From: Kosakonia pseudosacchari
GTDB taxonomy: Bacteria; Pseudomonadota; Gammaproteobacteria; Enterobacterales; Enterobacteriaceae
Length of the DNA: 64,000 bases
Direction: 5' to 3'
NCBI RefSeq assembly: GCF_900184035.1
Contig: NZ_FXWP01000010.1
Location: forward strand, 310,001-374,000
The notes beneath the pieces were generated by a model. It saw only the letters and a list, made by a program, of their open reading frames with translations. It searched no databases and had not been told where the DNA came from. Both the position numbers and the translations under genes were made by a program. The first letter of the stretch is position 1. Each line of letters opens with the position of its first letter. Below, piece by piece: positions 57,633 through 64,000 of this stretch.

Positions 57633-58885
57633 TCAAGGCGACGGACAGAAAACTGGTAGTTGGACTGGAGATTGGCACCGCGAAGGTCGCCGCTTTAGTA
57701 GGGGAAGTTCTGCCCGACGGTATTGTGAATATCATTGGCGTAGGCAGTTGTCCGTCTCGTGGGATGGATAAAGGCGGAGTGAACGATCTGGAATCGGTGG
57801 TGAAATGCGTTCAGCGCGCTATCGATCAGGCTGAATTGATGGCCGATTGCCAGATTTCATCGGTCTACCTTGCGCTCTCGGGGAAACATATTAGCTGTCA
57901 GAACGAAATTGGTATGGTGCCGATTTCGGAAGAAGAAGTTACGCAGGAAGATGTGGAAAACGTGGTGCATACGGCTAAATCGGTACGCGTGCGCGATGAA
58001 CACCGTGTTTTACATGTGATTCCACAGGAGTACGCTATCGACTACCAGGAAGGGATTAAAAATCCGGTAGGTTTGTCCGGCGTACGCATGCAGGCGAAAG
58101 TGCATTTGATTACTTGCCATAACGATATGGCGAAAAACATCGTTAAAGCTGTTGAACGATGTGGATTGAAAGTTGACCAACTTATTTTTGCCGGACTGGC
58201 TTCCAGCTACTCAGTGCTGACTGAAGATGAACGTGAGCTGGGTGTCTGCGTTGTCGACATCGGCGGTGGTACAATGGATATGGCGGTTTATACCGGCGGT
58301 GCGCTGCGTCATACCAAAGTTATCCCTTATGCGGGGAACGTGGTTACCAGCGATATTGCGTATGCGTTTGGAACACCGCCGAGCGATGCTGAGGCGATTA
58401 AAGTTCGCCATGGTTGTGCCCTGGGTTCGCTGGTTGGCAAAGACGAGAGCGTTGAGGTGCCGAGTGTCGGCGGCCGTCCGCCACGTAGCCTGCAGCGCCA
58501 AACGCTGGCAGACGTAATAGAGCCGCGCTACACCGAGCTGCTCAACCTGGTGAACGACGAGATTTTGCAGTTGCAAGAACAGCTTCGCCAACAAGGTGTG
58601 AAACATCATCTGGCGGCGGGGATTGTGTTGACCGGTGGTGCTGCGCAAATGGAAGGCCTGGCGGCCTGCGCGCAGCGTGTGTTCCATACGCAGGTGCGTA
58701 TCGGTGCGCCGCTCAATATTACTGGCTTAACGGATTACGCCCAGGAGCCTTACTATTCAACGGCGGTGGGGTTGCTGCACTACGGGAAAGAGACCCATTT
58801 AAGTGGTGAAGCAGAAGTTGAAAAACGCGTGTCAGTGGGTTCGTGGTTCAAACGAATCAACAGCTGGCTACGAAAAGAGTTTTAA
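57629..58885 (+). CDS. ftsA: Cell division protein FtsA
   Basis: An actin-like ATPase that tethers FtsZ to the membrane and recruits later division proteins. The 418 residues are 2 fewer than E. coli, the gap lying just before the tail. [16 protein letters not shown] (phosphate 1), [14 protein letters not shown] (phosphate 2) and [12 protein letters not shown] (adenosine motif) are present, and the C-terminal amphipathic membrane helix ([14 protein letters not shown]) is kept. Very sure. Confidence 0.98.
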   Translation: MIKATDRKLVVGLEIGTAKVAALVGEVLPDGIVNIIGVGSCPSRGMDKGGVNDLESVVKCVQRAIDQAELMADCQISSVYLALSGKHISCQNEIGMVPISEEEVTQEDVENVVHTAKSVRVRDEHRVLHVIPQEYAIDYQEGIKNPVGLSGVRMQAKVHLITCHNDMAKNIVKAVERCGLKVDQLIFAGLASSYSVLTEDERELGVCVVDIGGGTMDMAVYTGGALRHTKVIPYAGNVVTSDIAYAFGTPPSDAEAIKVRHGCALGSLVGKDESVEVPSVGGRPPRSLQRQTLADVIEPRYTELLNLVNDEILQLQEQLRQQGVKHHLAAGIVLTGGAAQMEGLAACAQRVFHTQVRIGAPLNITGLTDYAQEPYYSTAVGLLHYGKETHLSGEAEVEKRVSVGSWFKRINSWLRKEF

Positions 58886-58894
58886 TTTTTTTCA

Positions 58895-58919
58895 GAGACC
58901 ATAGAGAATTAGCGGTCTC
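58895..58919 (+). other. Inverted repeat upstream of ftsZ
   Basis: GAGACC (58895-58900) and GGTCTC (58914-58919) with 13 bases between, in the 61-base ftsA-ftsZ gap. It ends about 20 bases before the GGAGAGAG ribosome site of ftsZ. It may fold in the mRNA leader; no T-tract follows. Confidence 0.5.
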
Positions 58920-58946
58920 AGGCGACAGGCACAACGGAGAGAGATT

Positions 58947-60095
58947 ATGTTTGAACCGATGGAATTAACCAACGACGCGGTGATTAAAGTCATCGGCGTC
59001 GGTGGCGGCGGCGGTAACGCCGTAGAGCATATGGTGCGCGAGCGCATCGAAGGGGTTGAGTTCTTCGCGGTGAATACCGACGCGCAGGCGTTGCGTAAAA
59101 CAGCGGTTGGGCAAACCATTCAGATCGGCGGTGGTATCACTAAAGGTCTGGGCGCTGGGGCAAACCCTGAAGTAGGCCGTAACGCGGCGGAAGAGGATCG
59201 TGAAGCGCTGCGCGCTGCGCTGGAAGGTGCTGACATGGTCTTTATCGCAGCGGGAATGGGTGGCGGTACCGGTACCGGTGCGGCGCCTGTAGTGGCTGAA
59301 GTTGCAAAAGATTTAGGCATCCTGACCGTTGCTGTCGTGACCAAGCCTTTCAATTTTGAAGGCAAGAAGCGTATGGCATTTGCGGAACAGGGGATCACTG
59401 AGCTTTCCAAGCATGTGGACTCGCTGATCACCATTCCTAACGACAAACTGTTGAAAGTGCTGGGGCGTGGTATTTCGCTGCTGGATGCATTTGGCGCGGC
59501 GAACGATGTATTGAAAGGCGCCGTGCAGGGTATTGCCGAACTGATTACGCGTCCGGGCCTGATGAACGTCGACTTTGCTGACGTGCGCACCGTGATGTCC
59601 GAAATGGGCTACGCAATGATGGGTTCTGGCGTTGCCAGCGGCGAAGATCGCGCGGAAGAAGCGGCCGAAATGGCCATTTCCAGCCCGCTGCTGGAAGATA
59701 TCGATCTGTCTGGTGCGCGTGGTGTACTGGTTAACATTACGGCGGGCTTTGATCTGCGTCTGGATGAGTTCGAGACGGTAGGTAACACTATCCGTGCGTT
59801 TGCATCGGATAACGCAACCGTGGTGATCGGTACTTCCCTTGATCCGGATATGAACGACGAACTGCGTGTCACTGTTGTGGCGACCGGTATCGGTATGGAC
59901 AAGCGTCCGGAAATTACCCTGGTCACCAATAAACAAGCGCAGCAGCCGGTAATGGATCGCTATCAGCAGCACGGTATGCAGCCGATGCAGCAGGAGCAGA
60001 AACCAGCGAAAGTGGTTAACGACAATACGCCGCAGACCACTAAAGAGCCTGATTATCTGGATATTCCAGCGTTTTTGCGTAAGCAAGCAGATTAA
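58947..60095 (+). CDS. ftsZ: Cell division protein FtsZ
   Basis: A tubulin-like GTPase that builds the Z ring. The 382 residues are one fewer than E. coli. The GTP-binding tubulin signature GGGTGTG (residues about 106-112) and the T7-loop region ([11 protein letters not shown]) are intact. A variable linker leads to the conserved C-terminal peptide [15 protein letters not shown], which binds FtsA and ZipA. Very sure. Confidence 0.99.
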   Translation: MFEPMELTNDAVIKVIGVGGGGGNAVEHMVRERIEGVEFFAVNTDAQALRKTAVGQTIQIGGGITKGLGAGANPEVGRNAAEEDREALRAALEGADMVFIAAGMGGGTGTGAAPVVAEVAKDLGILTVAVVTKPFNFEGKKRMAFAEQGITELSKHVDSLITIPNDKLLKVLGRGISLLDAFGAANDVLKGAVQGIAELITRPGLMNVDFADVRTVMSEMGYAMMGSGVASGEDRAEEAAEMAISSPLLEDIDLSGARGVLVNITAGFDLRLDEFETVGNTIRAFASDNATVVIGTSLDPDMNDELRVTVVATGIGMDKRPEITLVTNKQAQQPVMDRYQQHGMQPMQQEQKPAKVVNDNTPQTTKEPDYLDIPAFLRKQAD

Positions 60096-60109
60096 GAATT
60101 TGCTGGAAG

Positions 60110-61113
<1,004 letters not shown>

Positions 61114-61130
61114 CGCCATAACCTCAAAAT

Positions 61131-61179
61131 CGACTGGTTAACCTGGCACTCTCTCCGGTCAGGGAAACCAGTCGTTTTT
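61131..61179 (+). terminator. lpxC terminator
   Basis: A 9-bp stem CGACTGGTT/AACCAGTCG (61131-61139 with 61166-61174) with an inner CCTG/CAGG helix, then TTTTT. It marks the end of the dcw-lpxC transcript, though E. coli has read-through here. Confidence 0.8.
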
Positions 61180-61392
61180 ATTTGTGCACTTCATAAAAAA
61201 CGCCTGTGCGCAGAACCAATTCAAAATCTTATCTTTCCGCTTTTTCAGCGCGACTGCTGCTTTCCTGTCCAGTTTTCTACCTTGCAACGTCCGAATACTG
61301 CTGTGGCGTGGTGGCTTTAGTGGTAAGATTTGGGGCGTAAAACGACATATACTGACGCATTTTGAGACAGGCGTTATTTTAGGGTGGAGCAA

Positions 61393-61899
61393 GTGAGCGG
61401 AATACTGACGCGCTGGCGACAATTTGGCAGACGCTATTTCTGGCCGCATCTCTTATTAGGGATGGTCGCGGCAAGTTTTGGTTTGCCTGCGCTTGCCTGC
61501 AATACGGAAGCCGCTCAGCCTGCACGCGAAACGACCCGCAATCACGATAACGCCAGCGCGGTCAATTTCAGCAGTTTTGTCTTGCTGGAAGCCAAACGCC
61601 GTCCGAACTTTACCGTCGACTATTGGCACCAACATGCCATTCGCACCGTTATTCGCCATCTTTCGTTCGCCATGGCACCGCAAGCGCTGCCGGTGGCAAC
61701 GGAAGAGCCGTTGCCGATTCAGGCACATCATCTTGCTTTGCTGGACACGCTCAGCGCGCTACTGACGCTGGAAAGCAAGCCGCCAGCAATTGTTCGCCTT
61801 GCTGACCAAACCTCCTTCGCACCGCCTGCTGCGTTTCGTGTTTCCGCCTGGATAAGCCAGGTACAAGGTATCCGCGCCGGGCCTCAACGTCTCAGCTAA
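61393..61899 (+). CDS. secM: Secretion monitor SecM (arrest peptide), GTG start
   Basis: Senses export capacity: ribosomes stall near its end unless SecA pulls the chain, and the stall opens the secA ribosome site. I chose GTG at 61393 (168 residues, [10 protein letters not shown]). A further GTG three codons upstream (61384) is possible but has no ribosome site. An unusual long signal peptide comes first. The arrest motif [17 protein letters not shown] keeps every known key residue (F, WI, GIRAGP). The middle of the protein is much diverged from E. coli, as expected for a peptide under selection only at its ends. Confidence 0.95.
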   Translation: MSGILTRWRQFGRRYFWPHLLLGMVAASFGLPALACNTEAAQPARETTRNHDNASAVNFSSFVLLEAKRRPNFTVDYWHQHAIRTVIRHLSFAMAPQALPVATEEPLPIQAHHLALLDTLSALLTLESKPPAIVRLADQTSFAPPAAFRVSAWISQVQGIRAGPQRLS

Positions 61900-61952
61900 A
61901 AAAACGAGTCTTTTTATCCATTTTTTAGCTCCGCAAAACGGGGCGCTTGAGA
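61890..61952 (+). promoter_or_regulatory. secM-secA translational control structure
   Basis: TCTCAGC (61890-61896, last sense codons of secM) can pair with GCTTGAGA (61945-61952), which holds the secA ribosome site: 7 bp with one bulged T. Within the loop, GCTCCG/CGGGGC (61928-61933 with 61939-61944) forms a second, adjacent stem. A stalled ribosome on secM would cover the upstream arm and free the ribosome site. Confidence 0.75.
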
Positions 61953-61960
61953 TTTTTATT

Positions 61961-64000
61961 ATGCTTACCAATTTGTTAACTAAAGTATTCGGTAGTCGTA
62001 ACGATCGTACGCTGCGTCGCATGCGTAAAACTGTTGCCCAGATTAACGCCATGGAACCGGCCATGGAGCAGCTCAGCGATGACGAGCTGAAAGGTAAAAC
62101 TGCTGAGTTCCGCGCGCGTCTGGAAAAAGGCGAAAGCGTAGATAGCCTGCTGCCAGAGGCGTTTGCGGTCGTACGCGAAGCGAGTAAACGCGTGTTCGGC
62201 ATGCGCCATTTCGACGTGCAATTGCTGGGCGGTATGGTCCTGAACGATCGCTGTATCGCAGAGATGCGTACCGGTGAAGGTAAAACGTTAACCGCAACAT
62301 TGCCGGCCTACCTGAACGCCCTGAGCGGTAAAGGCGTGCACGTCGTAACCGTGAACGACTATCTGGCGCAACGTGACGCCGAAAACAACCGTCCGCTGTT
62401 TGAATTTCTCGGCCTGAGCGTTGGCATCAACCTGCCGGGCATGCCGTCTGTCGCTAAGCGCGAAGCCTATGCCGCTGACATTACTTACGGCACAAACAAC
62501 GAATACGGCTTCGATTACCTGCGCGATAACATGGCATTCAGCCCTGAAGAACGCGTGCAACGTAAACTGCATTACGCGCTGGTGGATGAGGTCGACTCCA
62601 TCCTTATCGATGAAGCGCGCACCCCGCTGATCATCTCTGGTCCGGCGGAAGACAGCTCCGATCTGTATAAAAAAGTGAACAAAATCATTCCTCACCTGAT
62701 TCGTCAGGAGAAAGAGGATTCCGACACTTTCCAGGGCGAAGGCCACTTCTCCGTAGACGAGAAAGCGCGTCAGGTTACCCTGACCGAACGTGGTCTGGTG
62801 CTGATTGAAGAGCTCCTGGTGAAAGAAGGCATCATGGAAGAGGGCGAGTCGCTCTACTCGCCAGCGAATATCATGCTGATGCACCATGTCACTGCTGCTT
62901 TGCGTGCCCACGCACTGTTTACCCGCGATGTTGACTACATCGTGAAAGATGGTGAAGTCATTATCGTTGACGAACACACCGGGCGTACCATGCAAGGGCG
63001 TCGCTGGTCAGATGGTCTGCACCAGGCTGTTGAAGCCAAAGAAGGCGTGGAGATCCAGAATGAAAACCAGACGCTGGCCTCGATCACCTTCCAGAACTAT
63101 TTCCGCCTGTATGAAAAACTCGCCGGGATGACCGGTACTGCGGATACCGAAGCGTTCGAATTCAGTTCAATCTATAAACTGGATACCGTTGTCGTTCCGA
63201 CTAACCGTCCGATGATCCGTAAAGATATGGCGGATCTGGTCTATATGACCGAAGCGGAAAAAATTCAGGCGATTATCGAAGATATTAAAGAGCGTACGGC
63301 AAAAGGCCAGCCGGTGCTGGTGGGGACTATCTCCATTGAAAAATCAGAAGTTGTGTCCAATGAGCTGACAAAAGCGGGCATCAAGCACAACGTTCTGAAC
63401 GCCAAATTCCACGCCAAAGAAGCAGAGATCGTGGCGCAAGCGGGCTACACCGGTGCGGTGACCATTGCGACAAACATGGCGGGTCGTGGTACGGATATCG
63501 TGCTGGGCGGCAGCTGGCAGGCTGAGCTGGCAGAGATCGAAAACCCAACGCCTGAGCAAATCGCCAAAGTGAAAGCCGACTGGCAAGTGCGTCACGACGC
63601 GGTGCTGGCGGCTGGCGGCCTGCACATTATCGGTACTGAGCGTCATGAATCACGCCGTATCGATAACCAGTTACGTGGTCGTTCCGGTCGTCAGGGCGAT
63701 GCGGGTTCCTCCCGTTTCTATCTTTCCATGGAAGATGCGCTGATGCGTATTTTCGCCTCCGACCGTGTTTCCGGCATGATGCGTAAGCTGGGGATGAAAC
63801 CGGGTGAAGCGATTGAGCACCCGTGGGTCACTAAAGCCATTGCCAACGCTCAGCGTAAAGTGGAAAGCCGCAACTTTGATATTCGTAAGCAACTGCTGGA
63901 ATACGATGATGTGGCCAACGATCAGCGCCGCGCGATTTACACCCAGCGTAACGAATTGCTGGACGTATCTGATGTTAGCGAAACGATCACCAGCATCCGT
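61961..64000 (+). CDS. secA: Preprotein translocase ATPase SecA, 3'-truncated by window edge
   Basis: The motor that drives unfolded proteins through SecYEG. The first 680 of about 901 codons are present and open to the last base; the rest lies outside. The ATG at 61961 starts [16 protein letters not shown]. The Walker A MRTGEGKT (near residue 102-109), the DEAD-like [13 protein letters not shown], the preprotein-binding domain, and the second nucleotide-binding domain with [10 protein letters not shown] and RGRSGRQGD are intact. Translation is coupled to secM. Very sure. Confidence 0.98.
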   Translation, partial: MLTNLLTKVFGSRNDRTLRRMRKTVAQINAMEPAMEQLSDDELKGKTAEFRARLEKGESVDSLLPEAFAVVREASKRVFGMRHFDVQLLGGMVLNDRCIAEMRTGEGKTLTATLPAYLNALSGKGVHVVTVNDYLAQRDAENNRPLFEFLGLSVGINLPGMPSVAKREAYAADITYGTNNEYGFDYLRDNMAFSPEERVQRKLHYALVDEVDSILIDEARTPLIISGPAEDSSDLYKKVNKIIPHLIRQEKEDSDTFQGEGHFSVDEKARQVTLTERGLVLIEELLVKEGIMEEGESLYSPANIMLMHHVTAALRAHALFTRDVDYIVKDGEVIIVDEHTGRTMQGRRWSDGLHQAVEAKEGVEIQNENQTLASITFQNYFRLYEKLAGMTGTADTEAFEFSSIYKLDTVVVPTNRPMIRKDMADLVYMTEAEKIQAIIEDIKERTAKGQPVLVGTISIEKSEVVSNELTKAGIKHNVLNAKFHAKEAEIVAQAGYTGAVTIATNMAGRGTDIVLGGSWQAELAEIENPTPEQIAKVKADWQVRHDAVLAAGGLHIIGTERHESRRIDNQLRGRSGRQGDAGSSRFYLSMEDALMRIFASDRVSGMMRKLGMKPGEAIEHPWVTKAIANAQRKVESRNFDIRKQLLEYDDVANDQRRAIYTQRNELLDVSDVSETITSIR

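Overview
This window is a stretch of enterobacterial core chromosome. It corresponds to the first one to two minutes of the Escherichia coli K-12 map, in nearly the same gene order: carB, kefFC, folA, apaH-apaG-rsmA-pdxA-surA-lptD, djlA, rluA, rapA, polB, araBAD/araC, yabI, thiBPQ, sgrR/sgrS-sgrT, setA, leuABCD with leuL, leuO, ilvIH, cra, then the division and cell-wall (dcw) cluster from mraZ to ftsZ, lpxC, secM and secA. Protein sequences are close to E. coli but clearly diverged. The carnitine/fix genes (cai/fix) that follow carB in K-12 are absent, and a small YgdI-like lipoprotein gene stands there instead. This points to a genus near Enterobacter, Kosakonia or Klebsiella in the Enterobacteriaceae; the genus itself is an inference I cannot settle from the sequence alone.

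Layout. 1-5.8 kb (plus strand): end of carB, lipoprotein, kefF-kefC potassium efflux, folA. 5.9-12.6 kb (minus): the apaH to lptD operon, joining outer-membrane biogenesis (surA, lptD) to vitamin B6 synthesis and rRNA methylation. 12.8-19.8 kb: djlA (plus), then rluA, rapA and polB (minus). polB has a LexA box, and its -10 box lies in the loop of the araBAD terminator. 19.8-25 kb: arabinose catabolism with a fully recognisable divergent control region (araI1/I2, CRP site, araO1, araO2) plus one extra O2-like site. 25-29.3 kb: yabI and the thiamine importer thiBPQ under a TPP riboswitch. 29.3-32.5 kb: the glucose-phosphate stress module sgrR, SgrS RNA, SgrT peptide and setA. 32.5-41.5 kb: leucine operon with leader peptide and attenuator, leuO in an AT-rich intergenic setting, and ilvIH. 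41.6 kb onward: cra, a 0.6 kb non-coding gap, then a tightly packed dcw cluster with mostly overlapping genes, and finally lpxC, the secM arrest peptide and the first three quarters of secA.

I see no insertion sequence, prophage, CRISPR array, tRNA or rRNA, and no island of foreign composition. I do not see an undescribed gene system. The points most worth a second look are regulatory: a three-way RNA switch after the TPP aptamer, the extra AraC half-site, the shared polB promoter/araBAD terminator, a tandem repeat in the ftsQ tail, hairpins before murC and ftsZ, and a short unrecognised ORF between cra and mraZ.
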